From positions 1-64,000 of the IMG/VR virus record IMGVR_UViG_3300044859_002374: DNA of 64,000 nucleotides; one strand, 5' to 3'. The stretch comes from a virus. Positions 18,599 to 26,950 of this stretch are shown piece after piece; position 1 is the first letter of the stretch, and each line of letters opens with the position of its first letter. The translations under genes and the position numbers were made by a program. The notes beneath the pieces are model-generated. The model saw nothing but the letters and a program-made list of their open reading frames with translations. It was not told where the DNA came from and did no database searches.

Positions 18599-19591
18599 AT
18601 GATTCGACGTGTTTCAGCATCTCAGATGCTTGCTTCCAACCCTGCTCGTCCGCAGCAGAATTCCTTCCCTAAGTTACAAGACATTATTGTAAACCTGTCT
18701 GTTAAAGACTCTCCTAAGGTTACTCGTCGTCTTAAACTTGTTGGCGATCCTTATATGTTCCATGAATATACCGACAAGGTATATGTGCCTAATCCTAACA
18801 ACGATCCAGAACTTCGTGGCAAGACTATGAAGGTTCCATTTCCAGATGCTGATGTCAACAAGTCATTCAACCGCATTGGACATGATGATCCAGATCAATG
18901 CCCTTGGCGCAAGATGGGTTATATCTTCACAACCCAGTATGCACAGAATGTTCTTGAGCGTCAAGAAGATGGCACATGGAAAGTAAAGATTCTCAAGAAG
19001 GGTAAGGCTATCTTTTCTGAAATTGCTAAGAAGACTCAAGGCAATTACGAAGATGAAGAATGGGATGGCGAAGATGATTCTCGCCATTATGGTTCCCGTT
19101 TATCTCCTTGTGTAAAAATCACTGCCAAAGCTACTGGCAAACAACCACCTTTGTCTGTCGAATACGATGTTTACTTTGAATCCAAAAATGTTGAAGTAGA
19201 TGACGAAATGGTTGAATTACTACGCAAAGCTGGTGAGCCTACTCCTGAAGAACTCGAAACTGAGCGTACACAGTATGCTCTTGATCGTAAATCAGATCCT
19301 TCAATGCCTGAGTGGAATGACTTCTTTGCATACGGTTATCCTTTGCATAAGATTTTCAAGCACACTCTTGTTAAGGGAGAATCTTCCAGTGCAGTTGTAG
19401 CAAAGCCTAAATCTGATTCAGGATATACAGTTTCTCCACCTAAAGTCTCTGCTCCAGTAGTGGAAGATGATGAGGTTGAAGAAGTTGTTCCTGTCAAACC
19501 AACTCGAACTGCTAAGGTTGCTCCTAAGCCAGTTGTTGTTGAAGATGACGACGACGATGATGAAGATTCAATGGGCTGGTTAAACGACTAA
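18599..19591 (+). CDS. Single-stranded DNA-binding protein, gp32-like
   Basis: About 330 residues from the ATG at 18599, chosen because GGAG lies 7 bases upstream; an upstream TTG at 18560 lacks one. The body has features of phage gp32-type SSBs: a mixed beta core with 'IGHDDPDQCPWRKMGYIFTTQYAQNVLE', a 'WNDFFAYGYPLHKIF' segment, then a proline/valine linker and a very acidic tail ending 'SMGWLND', the kind used to recruit replication partners. It would coat single-stranded DNA during replication and recombination. Codon choice (many CGT, CTT, AAG) differs from neighbours and suggests high expression. It has its own promoter and terminator. Confidence 0.75.
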   Translation: MIRRVSASQMLASNPARPQQNSFPKLQDIIVNLSVKDSPKVTRRLKLVGDPYMFHEYTDKVYVPNPNNDPELRGKTMKVPFPDADVNKSFNRIGHDDPDQCPWRKMGYIFTTQYAQNVLERQEDGTWKVKILKKGKAIFSEIAKKTQGNYEDEEWDGEDDSRHYGSRLSPCVKITAKATGKQPPLSVEYDVYFESKNVEVDDEMVELLRKAGEPTPEELETERTQYALDRKSDPSMPEWNDFFAYGYPLHKIFKHTLVKGESSSAVVAKPKSDSGYTVSPPKVSAPVVEDDEVEEVVPVKPTRTAKVAPKPVVVEDDDDDDEDSMGWLND

Positions 19592-19598
19592 TATTACT

Positions 19599-19625
19599 AA
19601 GGGGATGGGAAACCATCCCCTTTTT
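19599..19625 (+). terminator. Rho-independent terminator after SSB
   Basis: An 8-base perfect stem GGGGATGG/CCATCCCC (extended by AA/TT) with a GAAA tetraloop, followed by TTTTT. It separates SSB from the recA-like gene, whose GAGGAG ribosome site starts just after it. Confidence 0.9.
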
Positions 19626-19636
19626 GAGGAGATTAT

Positions 19637-20878
19637 ATGGCTAAATCAAAAGATTCAAAAGACAATTTATCAGAAGTAATTAGCGCTGATCAGCTTCGGT
19701 TATTGAAACAAAAAATGAAGTCATTAGGCATTGATGAAAAATGCATCAAGTCTGGTGACACCGAAGAGATTGAGTTTATTCCAACTGGAGTTTTTGAAGT
19801 TGATTCAATTTTGGGTGCTGGTATGGGTATACCTTCAGGCACTCTTGTTGAATTTTGTGGTGAATCACAATCTGGAAAAACTTGGTTAGGGTACAAACTT
19901 ATTGCCGAAGCGCAAAAGCAAGGCAAAAAATGTGCATTTTTCAATATTGAAAATTCATACTATCCTTTACGTGCAACCAGCTGTGGTGTAAGTGTTAAAG
20001 ACCTTGTTCTTGTTGAAAATGTTGGTTCTGCTGAAAAGTATGGCGAACTTCTTAAGTATATGGCAGACACTGGTGATTATTCTGTTATTATTGTAGATTC
20101 TGTTTCTGCAATGATTCCACAAGATGAACTTGCAAAATCAATGGAGCAAGTACAGACAATTGGTCTCCATGCTCGTTTTGTCAAGCGATTAACAAAAGAT
20201 CTTACTGCTAAAACAGCTACATCTGGAACTATTGTTGTTCTTATCAACCAACTTTATATGGGTGCTGGTGCAATGCCTGGTTCCATGGTAAAGCAAGCAT
20301 CTGGCGGTAATGCTATGAATTACTTTACCCATATGCGTTTATGGATTAATAAAATCAACGGAGCAAATGGTCAGGTAACCAAAAAGGATGAAGCTGGTCA
20401 AGATGTAATCATTGGCGGTAAATCAAAAGTACTAGTGATGAAAACTCGCTATGGAACTCCTGGTCTTACTGGTATTTTTAAGATCATGTTTACCGATGAT
20501 GACAACACCAATCCTGTAGATGAATTTCTTTATCGTGCAAAAGCTAAAGGCTTTGAATATATCAAAGAAGTTCGCAAGAAGTTTATTTATACAAATGTTG
20601 ATACTGGCGAAGTAGTAGAATCCAAAGACCCATATGAATTTGTAAAACTTCTTATGAGTCAAGCTTCTCCAGAAAAACGTACTCGTGGAGACAATTCTAC
20701 CACTGCCTTTGAGTATATCTGTGGAAGACTTAAAGTGTTGGGAAAACCACTTGATGATCTTCTTGCTGCTGTTAAAAAAGGTCCACCATCAGAACTGGAA
20801 AACATCACAGATCCATTTGATGAAGAAGACGATGATGGAATCTCGTTTGATGATGCTGCAAAAGAAATGCTAGAATAA
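19637..20878 (+). CDS. RecA/UvsX-type recombinase
   Basis: The protein has 413 residues, with GAGGAG 6 bases before the ATG. It has the RecA core: Walker A GESQSGKT (75-82), 'FFNIENSYYP' with the catalytic Glu region, Walker B 'VIIVDSVSAM', a DNA-binding loop 'MEQVQTIGLHARF' and 'VVLINQLYMGAGAMPGS' leading to loop 2. The C-terminal tail is acidic ('DPFDEEDDDGISFDDAAKEMLE'), as in RecA and UvsX. It carries out strand exchange in recombination-dependent replication and repair, together with the SSB just upstream, the SbcCD-like complex and RecJ. A strong bidirectional terminator follows. Confidence 0.93.
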   Translation: MAKSKDSKDNLSEVISADQLRLLKQKMKSLGIDEKCIKSGDTEEIEFIPTGVFEVDSILGAGMGIPSGTLVEFCGESQSGKTWLGYKLIAEAQKQGKKCAFFNIENSYYPLRATSCGVSVKDLVLVENVGSAEKYGELLKYMADTGDYSVIIVDSVSAMIPQDELAKSMEQVQTIGLHARFVKRLTKDLTAKTATSGTIVVLINQLYMGAGAMPGSMVKQASGGNAMNYFTHMRLWINKINGANGQVTKKDEAGQDVIIGGKSKVLVMKTRYGTPGLTGIFKIMFTDDDNTNPVDEFLYRAKAKGFEYIKEVRKKFIYTNVDTGEVVESKDPYEFVKLLMSQASPEKRTRGDNSTTAFEYICGRLKVLGKPLDDLLAAVKKGPPSELENITDPFDEEDDDGISFDDAAKEMLE

Positions 20879-20906
20879 AAAAATCCCCTCTTCGGAGGGG
20901 ATTTTT
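20879..20906. terminator. Bidirectional terminator between recA-like and leftward gene
   Basis: A perfect 12-base stem AAAAATCCCCTC/GAGGGGATTTTT with a TTCG tetraloop. The A run on one side and T run on the other let it end transcription from both the recA-like gene and the convergent leftward gene. Confidence 0.92.
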
Positions 20907-20915
20907 GTTTTACTT

Positions 20916-22007
20916 TTATCTCATACTTTGCAATAATGTAACTTTCTCTCTTAGTCTCTTAATTGCTTCATCGTAGATTGGTTTTGTAATTTGATCTCTT
21001 AAGAATTTATTTTTAATAAAATTAAATTTTCGTCCTGATTCTTGCCCGAAAGCAAGAGATACTAATTTGTTAATTTCTGCATCTTCTGCTGGTGTAAACT
21101 GTGGTGCTGTTACAGGTGCTTGTGCTTGTTGAGCTCCGTAAATCTGATTACTTCTAAGTTTTAAGAATTCATCAAATGCTGCTCTTTTCAATCCTTCTGG
21201 AATTTGTTCAGAAGTACTTATTTTTGTCCAGATAGCTTGTGGAGTTGTCATTGCTGAGTCATACAACATACTCATAAGAATATTATTTACAGCAGGTGGC
21301 ATTTGTGTAGCTTGCAATTGTCCAGCTGGTTGCCCTGGAGTTTGAGTTGCTGCTTGTTGAGATTTTAAATTCCAGAATCTAAATGCTAAAGCTTGTTCTG
21401 CTAAAGTGAAATTCGCTACTAATTTTTGCAATTCATCAAACGATTTAGCATCTCTTGCTGCGTTGTATGCTTTTAATTGGTCTAATGATGCTGATGCAGG
21501 TAATCCTGTTTGATTGGCAGTTTGTGTTGCTGGCTGAGGTTGATTTTGTGCTCTTAGAGCTTGAGTGTCTTTGAGAATTTTTTCTTCAGTTGTGATTTGT
21601 CTTTGCAATTCTTGCATTTTGACATAATTTCTTGGTTCTGGTTGTGCCTGTAATTTGATTAATTCTTCTTTTAATTTTTGAATTTTTTGTTCAGATGGGA
21701 TATTTCTTTGCTGAATTTCATTCCCTTGTTTTCTGCCAATTTCACTTCCCAATAAAGTTCCAATTGCAGTTCCAACAGGACTCTTAAAGGCAGCATTACC
21801 AAGAGCTCCACCTATAGCAGCTCCTTGCATTTGTGGAGTAAATAAATTGCCATTTCCAGCCCCCATATTACCAAAACCGCCAAAGCCTTGTGGGTTCATA
21901 TTTGGAAATTGAGCTAATCTTACAAGATTGTCAGCTTCAGCATATCTTCCCAACTTGTCAAGTTCTTCAGCAACAATTATAAAATCAATATATTCATTTA
22001 AATCCAT
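20916..22007 (-). CDS. Glycine-zipper, Gln-rich protein, probably virion-associated
   Basis: The protein has 363 residues, leftward, with an AGGA ribosome site. It starts with 'VAEELDKLGRYAEADNLVRLAQ' (residues about 12-33), a helical tag type seen at the start of many uncharacterised phage proteins. Residues about 45-100 are Gly-rich and contain a glycine-zipper-like run ('GAAIGGALGNAA ... GTAIGTLLGSEIG') that could insert in or cross a membrane. The rest is Gln/Ala/Pro-rich and helical. It is a leftward island in the replication region with its own convergent terminator. A virion or ejection protein is a reasonable guess. No family is recognised. Confidence 0.7.
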   Translation of the reverse strand: MDLNEYIDFIIVAEELDKLGRYAEADNLVRLAQFPNMNPQGFGGFGNMGAGNGNLFTPQMQGAAIGGALGNAAFKSPVGTAIGTLLGSEIGRKQGNEIQQRNIPSEQKIQKLKEELIKLQAQPEPRNYVKMQELQRQITTEEKILKDTQALRAQNQPQPATQTANQTGLPASASLDQLKAYNAARDAKSFDELQKLVANFTLAEQALAFRFWNLKSQQAATQTPGQPAGQLQATQMPPAVNNILMSMLYDSAMTTPQAIWTKISTSEQIPEGLKRAAFDEFLKLRSNQIYGAQQAQAPVTAPQFTPAEDAEINKLVSLAFGQESGRKFNFIKNKFLRDQITKPIYDEAIKRLREKVTLLQSMR

Positions 22008-22063
22008 GACAAAATTCCTAATAAAGAAAAGATTCTTACTCTGGTTTAAGTTTTATACGTTAG

Positions 22064-22092
22064 TTGCTAAAGTTCCTTTAATGTGAGATAAT
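22064..22092 (+). promoter_or_regulatory. Promoter giving a leaderless primase mRNA
   Basis: TTGCTA (22064-22069), 17 bases, GATAAT (22087-22092), then six bases (CACAAG) and the ATG at 22099. The expected start point coincides with the ATG and no ribosome site exists, so the mRNA should be leaderless. Confidence 0.65.
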
Positions 22093-22098
22093 CACAAG

Positions 22099-22854
22099 AT
22101 GGAAGATCGCAAGGCATATTATAATCAATTTACTCGTAATTTATCTGATAGTAACATTGCCCAAGAATATTATGCTACTAGAAATTTATCCAAAAGAATA
22201 GTAGATGATAATTTAGTGGGATTTTGTCCATCATATTCTAGATATCATTTTCCATTATTGAGGGGAAGATTAATAGTTCCCATTTGTGATGTTGATGGAA
22301 AAATTATTGCTCTAGCTGGTCGCCAAATTCCAAAAGCAGCAGAAATGACTGTTCAATCATTTTGGGATTCATATAGTCATGAACCGGCAAAATGTCAAGA
22401 CAGAATTAATAAATGGAATAAAGGCAAATGGATAAATGAGCCTTATCAAAAAACAAGAAATTTATTTTTTCTAAATAATGCTAAAAAAGAAGCAATTATA
22501 AGAAACTATATCATCTTAGTAGAGGGATACTTTGATGTGTATAGTTTTTACGATAATGGGTATCAGAATACATGTGCATTGTGTGGCACTTCTATATCAG
22601 ATTATCAAATTGCTTTAGCAGCAAGATATTGCGATAATATTATAGTGATAATGGATTCTGATGATGCTGGTAAAATTGCATCAGAAAAAATACTATCTAA
22701 AATTAAAGAATACTCTTTAAAAGCTCATAGGGTTTTATTGCCTAAAGGTATGGACCCTGATGATTTTGCTAGCAAGTATGATATTTCTTTTTTAGATGAG
22801 TCTATAAAGGAAATGATATCTTCTGGTCAACAGGACTTATTGGTAAAAATATAA
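22099..22854 (+). CDS. Primase catalytic core (RNA polymerase plus Toprim; split DnaG)
   Basis: The protein has 251 residues. The N part is the DnaG core ('YYATRNLSKRIVDDNLVGF', 'LRGRLIVPICDVDGKIIALAGRQI', 'WINEPYQKTRNLFFLNNAKK'). The Toprim part has 'IILVEGYFDVYSF' (catalytic Glu), 'CGTSIS' and the metal-binding 'IMDSDDAG'. There is no zinc domain (see 12809) and no C-terminal helicase-binding domain. It should make RNA primers, with the zinc protein supplied in trans from 9 kb upstream. Its start is leaderless behind a good promoter and its stop overlaps the RecJ start, so the two form a small operon. Confidence 0.88.
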   Translation: MEDRKAYYNQFTRNLSDSNIAQEYYATRNLSKRIVDDNLVGFCPSYSRYHFPLLRGRLIVPICDVDGKIIALAGRQIPKAAEMTVQSFWDSYSHEPAKCQDRINKWNKGKWINEPYQKTRNLFFLNNAKKEAIIRNYIILVEGYFDVYSFYDNGYQNTCALCGTSISDYQIALAARYCDNIIVIMDSDDAGKIASEKILSKIKEYSLKAHRVLLPKGMDPDDFASKYDISFLDESIKEMISSGQQDLLVKI

Positions 22855-24635
22855 TGGAAACAATTTGGAAACTCAAAAAAGCTGATAATGGTCTTGTAGA
22901 CGAGTTAGCATTTGATCTTGAAATGCCAGCAACAATTGCCAAAGTTTTAGCAGTAAGAGGAATCACAAATCTTGAAGATGCTAATGATTTTCTTAAAACA
23001 GAAATCAAACATTTGCACAACCCGTCATTGTTGCCAGATTTCAAACCTGTTGTAGACAGAATTAATTATGCTATTGACAATCAGGAAAAGATTTTTGTAT
23101 GGGGAGATTACGATGTTGATGGAATCACTTCCACTGCTATTGTTGTCACAGCACTTAAAAAGATGGGAGCCAATCTTGAATATAAAGTTCCCCACAGAAT
23201 GGAAGATGGATATGATATCAAAGTTCATTCTGTAGATGAAGCCATTTCTCGTGAAGCTAAATTGCTCATGTCTGTGGACTGTGGAATTGTTGCATTTGAA
23301 ACAGCTGAATATGCTAAAAAATGTGGTTTAGATTTGATAGTCACAGATCACCACCATCCTTCTGATGATGGAAAAATACCAAATTGTATTGGGGTTGTGA
23401 ATCCTAACAGAGATGACCCTAACTATCCTGGAGAACATTTCAAGTCTCATAAAACTGAAGATTTTAAGAGATATCCTTTTGATTATCTTGCAGGGTGTGG
23501 TATTGCATTTAAATTAATGCTCGGATTAGCTAAAACTCGCAAGATGGATATTATGAGTTTGATAGATGATCTTATTGAATTTGCTGCTTTGGGTACAGTA
23601 GCTGACGTTGCTCCAATGTTAGATGAAAATCGCATAATTGTAGACTATGGTTGTAAAATTTTAAGCAGAAGTACAAAACCTGGAATACAAGAACTTTTAC
23701 GAGTTGCTGGAGTCAAGGAAGTCACCACAACAAGTATTGGATTTCAAATAGGTCCAAGAATTAATGCTATTGGAAGATTGGCTGATTCTGGAACAGCTTT
23801 ATCTTTGTTATTGGCTGAAGATGATTTTATTGCAAAGTCTTTAGCAAATACATTGAATAATGCAAACACTAAAAGACAAAAACAACAAGAAGAAAATATT
23901 GCACAAGCTGTAGCATACGTTGAAAAAAACTTTGATTTAGAAAAGGAACATATACTAATACTTGGTGCAGATGATTGGCATCCAGGATTGATTGGTTTGA
24001 TTGCTGGGAAAATAGCAGAAGTTTATAATAAACCTACTTTAGTGTGTTCTTTTAAAACTGATGGATATGCAAAAGGTTCTTGTCGTTCCACTCGAAACTT
24101 TAACATCTTGAATGCATTGAAATCTGAAAAAGCATGGGCATTGTTTAAGAAAAGAGCAGATGGTTCAACTGTTTGTGGTGGACATGCTTTTGCAGCTGGA
24201 TTTGAACTTGCTATTAATAATATTCCAGCAATGAGAGATGCATTGAATGAATATGCATCAAATGTTATTGGTGATCCAACAAATATAAAAGAGATTGAAG
24301 TAGATTCAAAACTCATGTTTGGTGATCTAAATTATAAAACATACAATCACTTATTAAGATTGGCTCCTTTCGGTGCTGAAAATCCAAATCCCTTATTTTT
24401 CACCAAGGGTATTAAAATATCAGAATTAAAACCATTATCACAAGGCAAGCATTTAAAAATTAAATTTACAGATGGAAAATCTTGGATATCTGCAAATGCT
24501 TGGCGCAGAGGTTATTTAATTGATAGTTTTAAGGTTGATGATGTAGTAGATCTTGTTTACACTCTTGAAATTGACACATTTACTGGTAAAAATAGCTTAG
24601 TGTTGATTATAGAAGACATCAAGCATTCAAAGTAG
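22854..24635 (+). CDS. recJ: RecJ-type single-strand DNA exonuclease
   Basis: The protein has 593 residues. DHH-family motifs are in order: 'WGDYDVDGITST' (about 83), 'SVDCGI', 'VTDHHHP' (DHH, about 163), 'GTVADVAPM' and the DHHA1 motif 'CGGHAFAAGFEL' (about 443), then an OB-like C-terminal domain ('APFGAENPNPLF'). The length fits bacterial RecJ. It degrades 5' single-stranded DNA in recombination and mismatch repair. It overlaps the primase core gene by one base. The promoter of the following sigma-like gene begins directly at its end. Confidence 0.93.
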   Translation: METIWKLKKADNGLVDELAFDLEMPATIAKVLAVRGITNLEDANDFLKTEIKHLHNPSLLPDFKPVVDRINYAIDNQEKIFVWGDYDVDGITSTAIVVTALKKMGANLEYKVPHRMEDGYDIKVHSVDEAISREAKLLMSVDCGIVAFETAEYAKKCGLDLIVTDHHHPSDDGKIPNCIGVVNPNRDDPNYPGEHFKSHKTEDFKRYPFDYLAGCGIAFKLMLGLAKTRKMDIMSLIDDLIEFAALGTVADVAPMLDENRIIVDYGCKILSRSTKPGIQELLRVAGVKEVTTTSIGFQIGPRINAIGRLADSGTALSLLLAEDDFIAKSLANTLNNANTKRQKQQEENIAQAVAYVEKNFDLEKEHILILGADDWHPGLIGLIAGKIAEVYNKPTLVCSFKTDGYAKGSCRSTRNFNILNALKSEKAWALFKKRADGSTVCGGHAFAAGFELAINNIPAMRDALNEYASNVIGDPTNIKEIEVDSKLMFGDLNYKTYNHLLRLAPFGAENPNPLFFTKGIKISELKPLSQGKHLKIKFTDGKSWISANAWRRGYLIDSFKVDDVVDLVYTLEIDTFTGKNSLVLIIEDIKHSK

Positions 24636-24664
24636 TTTACAAATCAACCCTCCAGCACTATAAT
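24636..24664 (+). promoter_or_regulatory. Strong sigma70-type promoter for the zinc-finger sigma-like gene
   Basis: TTTACA (24636-24641), 17 bases, TATAAT (24659-24664): a near-consensus promoter starting right after the RecJ stop. The start point would be near 24671, inside the hairpin described in the next entry, leaving a leader of about 20 bases with a GGGGAGGG ribosome site. Confidence 0.75.
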
Positions 24665-24690
24665 ATTTTTATTATCGGGGAGGGTTCTTT
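24646..24690 (+). promoter_or_regulatory. Hairpin that would hide the ribosome site in read-through mRNA
   Basis: AACCCTCC (24646-24653) and GGAGGGTT (24679-24686) are perfect inverted repeats, with inner ATAAT/ATTAT pairing. The right arm is the ribosome-binding site of the GTG at 24692. The left arm lies upstream of the predicted transcription start, so it exists only in mRNA reading through from RecJ. The following TTCTTTT means the same hairpin might also end RecJ transcription. Confidence 0.6.
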
Positions 24691-24691
24691 T

Positions 24692-25651
24692 GTGTTAAAT
24701 GATATAAAGCACCTAAAAGTTCAAGAAAATTTAGAGCAAGCAATTTTACGTTATCAAAAATCATTAGTTTCTGGAAATAAGATTCTAATAGACAAACACT
24801 ATAAAGATATTTGTAAACTTTATCCACCTATGCTACATATGCAAGAGTGGTGGAATCAATATCATTATTTATATGATTCTCAAGAAGATTTTGCTCAAGA
24901 CTATATTAGAATTTTCTGCAATGTTTTGTCAAACTGGAAACCAAGAGGAGCAAGAAAAAAGTCTCGCTATGATGGTTCTGGTGAATTTAAGAATTATTTT
25001 ATTGGCGCATTACAACATAATTATATCAATTTAGTTAAAGCTGACAATGCTGGCAAAAGAAATCCATCACAAAAATGTCCAATTTGTGAAAAATGGGTAA
25101 ATCCACTTTCCACACACATCTTAAATCATCATAGTGAAATTCTATGGCTTCATTTAGAAAATATTAATATTCATTTAGATAATATTTCTCATTGTCCATT
25201 TTGCAAGTCTCACAAAATGCCAAGAACATTTGAATGTCTTCCAGATTGTGATAATAAAACAGAAAATGGTTGCGAAGTTTGTCAAAAAATTATTACTCTT
25301 TTAGCATTAAAGAAACATTTTTTATCAAAACACTCTTCTATGTTATTTCAAAAATTCAATGAACTCTATCCAAATTACCAAACAATTTCACCTCGTGCAA
25401 TGAGTGTATACATGTCTGAAGAAGATGACGATGAAAATTGTTATTATGATCATGTAGAAGACAAAAATAAAATCCAAAATCTAATGCGTTACAGCATGAA
25501 CGAAATTGAATTTAAAATTATCAACTCAGCATTAAGCGGTACAAAGGATATTAAGTACGATCCTAAAGTTTACAATTGTACATTAACTGAATTTCAAGAA
25601 GCACTTGAAAATGTAAAGAATAAGATGGCTTTAGTTGGGCTAGAAGGATAA
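24692..25651 (+). CDS. Sigma-factor-like protein with three zinc-finger modules inserted
   Basis: The protein has 319 residues, GTG start with GGGGAGGG 7 bases upstream. Residues about 35-122 resemble sigma70 region 2 ('SQEDFAQDYIRIFCNVLSNWKP', then 'GSGEFKNYFIGALQHNYINLVK'). Three metal-binding modules follow: C129-C132-H142-H146 (classical C2H2 spacing), C168-C171-C182-C186 and C194-C197-H209-H214. After an acidic linker the last 55 residues ('MNEIEFKIINSALSGTKDIKY') could be a degenerate region 4. If right, it would bind host RNA polymerase and use the fingers to choose promoters. The zinc modules are directly visible; the sigma assignment is by pattern only. It has its own promoter and a regulated ribosome site. 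Confidence 0.6.
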   Translation: MLNDIKHLKVQENLEQAILRYQKSLVSGNKILIDKHYKDICKLYPPMLHMQEWWNQYHYLYDSQEDFAQDYIRIFCNVLSNWKPRGARKKSRYDGSGEFKNYFIGALQHNYINLVKADNAGKRNPSQKCPICEKWVNPLSTHILNHHSEILWLHLENINIHLDNISHCPFCKSHKMPRTFECLPDCDNKTENGCEVCQKIITLLALKKHFLSKHSSMLFQKFNELYPNYQTISPRAMSVYMSEEDDDENCYYDHVEDKNKIQNLMRYSMNEIEFKIINSALSGTKDIKYDPKVYNCTLTEFQEALENVKNKMALVGLEG

Positions 25652-25655
25652 AAAA

Positions 25656-26039
25656 ATGGATATAATTGAAGAACCAGTAAACAAAATTGCAAACAATGAA
25701 AAGAAACCAAAAATTACAGATCCTAGGATTCTCAAAGCACGAGGTGGAGATCCTAATGATCCTGATGATTCCAGAAGACCAACTGATCCTATAGGTTTAT
25801 CAAGAAGCATTTTGCATGTTTTAAAAGAACATGAGTATGTAAGAGTTTTGTCTGTGGGACCAACTGCTCTCTCTTCAGTCATGTCAGCATTTAGATTAGC
25901 GTCAAGAGAAGTAGAATCGTTAACAAATGGCTCTGTTCTTATTTGCAGACAATCGGAATATAGTGCAGAAATTGCGGGGAAAAAGGCAAAGGGTATATCT
26001 ACCAGAATCTTCGCAATTGACATAAAATTTGCATTGTAA
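25656..26039 (+). CDS. SpoVS-like (Alba superfamily) protein
   Basis: The protein has 127 residues, with an AAGGA ribosome site. After a 45-residue charged and proline-rich N-terminus, the rest matches the SpoVS pattern: 'VRVLSVGPTALSSVMSAFRLASREVE', then 'ISTRIFAIDIKF'. SpoVS belongs to the Alba nucleic-acid-binding superfamily and is known from sporulation control in Bacillus, and from many non-sporulating bacteria. Here it sits 4 bases after the sigma-like gene and overlaps the deaminase start by one base. Binding of phage or host nucleic acid is plausible. The assignment is by motif recognition. Confidence 0.6.
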   Translation: MDIIEEPVNKIANNEKKPKITDPRILKARGGDPNDPDDSRRPTDPIGLSRSILHVLKEHEYVRVLSVGPTALSSVMSAFRLASREVESLTNGSVLICRQSEYSAEIAGKKAKGISTRIFAIDIKFAL

Positions 26040-26533
26040 TGAATAGTTTGGCATTAAGACGTGCATTGAAAATAGCATTTGATGATTGGAAATCTGATCA
26101 ATCAAAACCTTGTTTTCATTATGCTTTTGCCATAAGAAAAAATAAAGTATTAGTGTGGGGCAAGAATAACGAAACATCTGGTTCTAAAAGTGCCTTGAGA
26201 ATAGGACGAATGTGGAACATTGAAAAATGGAAAAACTATCCATATATTCATGCAGAATGTGATGTTATATCCAAATTAGATTTATCAAGTATAGAGGATG
26301 ATCTTATTATATTAAGTATCAGAATTAATAGACATGGCAAATTTAGATTGGCTAAACCTTGCCCCAATTGTGAAAAAGCCTTGCAAATGGCTAAGATAGA
26401 ACATGTTTGGTGGACTGATACAGATTTGCTAAATGAGAATCTAATTTTACGCTGCAGTGGTGATAATTACTATGAATTCAAACGACTCAGAAAAACTCAA
26501 AAAAGATTTAGTCAGGAAGCTTTTGATTGGTGA
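26039..26533 (+). CDS. Cytidine/dCMP deaminase-like protein
   Basis: The protein has 164 residues. Zinc-dependent deaminase motifs are present: 'YIHAECD' (His71, catalytic Glu73) and 'KPCPNCEKAL' (Cys108, Cys111). 'LSIRINRHGKFRLAKPCPNC' and 'AKIEHVWWTDTD' fit a family of phage and bacterial deaminases related to dCMP deaminase. With the adjacent ribonucleotide reductase and dUTPase it could turn dCMP into dUMP for dTMP synthesis; no thymidylate synthase is seen in this window. A nucleic-acid substrate cannot be excluded. The start overlaps the previous stop by one base. Confidence 0.75.
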   Translation: MNSLALRRALKIAFDDWKSDQSKPCFHYAFAIRKNKVLVWGKNNETSGSKSALRIGRMWNIEKWKNYPYIHAECDVISKLDLSSIEDDLIILSIRINRHGKFRLAKPCPNCEKALQMAKIEHVWWTDTDLLNENLILRCSGDNYYEFKRLRKTQKRFSQEAFDW

Positions 26534-26903
26534 AAAACTACCAAGTGATTTAACATTTACTCAGGAATTGTCTTCTGGTGATCAGAATATAAAGTACAGA
26601 TCTTACACTCCGTGGACTACATTGAGAAGTGTTGCCATGGCGTACAAAGGTGAATTTAATATTTCATTTAATAAAGTGAAAAATACGTTTTTTGAAACTA
26701 ATAATTTGCAATCTCAATATATATTTGATGCAGCATTTATAAAATGTGCAAAATATATAAGCAATGTCACTGAAAAAGATTTTAGCGAAGTTGTCGATGA
26801 TATGGTAAACTATCTATTGAAACGAAACATTGCTCAAAAGAATCTTTTTGAAGTGGTAGAAATATTACGCAAATTAAGACCAGAAGCATTGGAAGATGTT
26901 TGA
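26472..26903 (+). CDS. Helical protein of unknown function
   Basis: About 143 residues from the ATG at 26472, which overlaps the deaminase gene by 62 bases; a GTG at 26457 is also possible. The sequence is charged and helical in its C-terminal half ('DDMVNYLLKRNIAQKNLFEVVEILRKLRPEAL'). No motif is recognised. It ends the operon that began at 24692; an AT-rich hairpin follows before nrdB. Confidence 0.6.
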   Translation: MNSNDSEKLKKDLVRKLLIGEKLPSDLTFTQELSSGDQNIKYRSYTPWTTLRSVAMAYKGEFNISFNKVKNTFFETNNLQSQYIFDAAFIKCAKYISNVTEKDFSEVVDDMVNYLLKRNIAQKNLFEVVEILRKLRPEALEDV

Positions 26904-26950
26904 CTATTAGAAAAATAACCCGCACGATAAATAACAGGAAGGTATATAAG

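Noticed and set aside
25640-26023. 127-codon leftward open frame opposite the SpoVS-like gene
   Set aside because: The rightward frame has a ribosome site, operon coupling and a family match; the leftward one has none.
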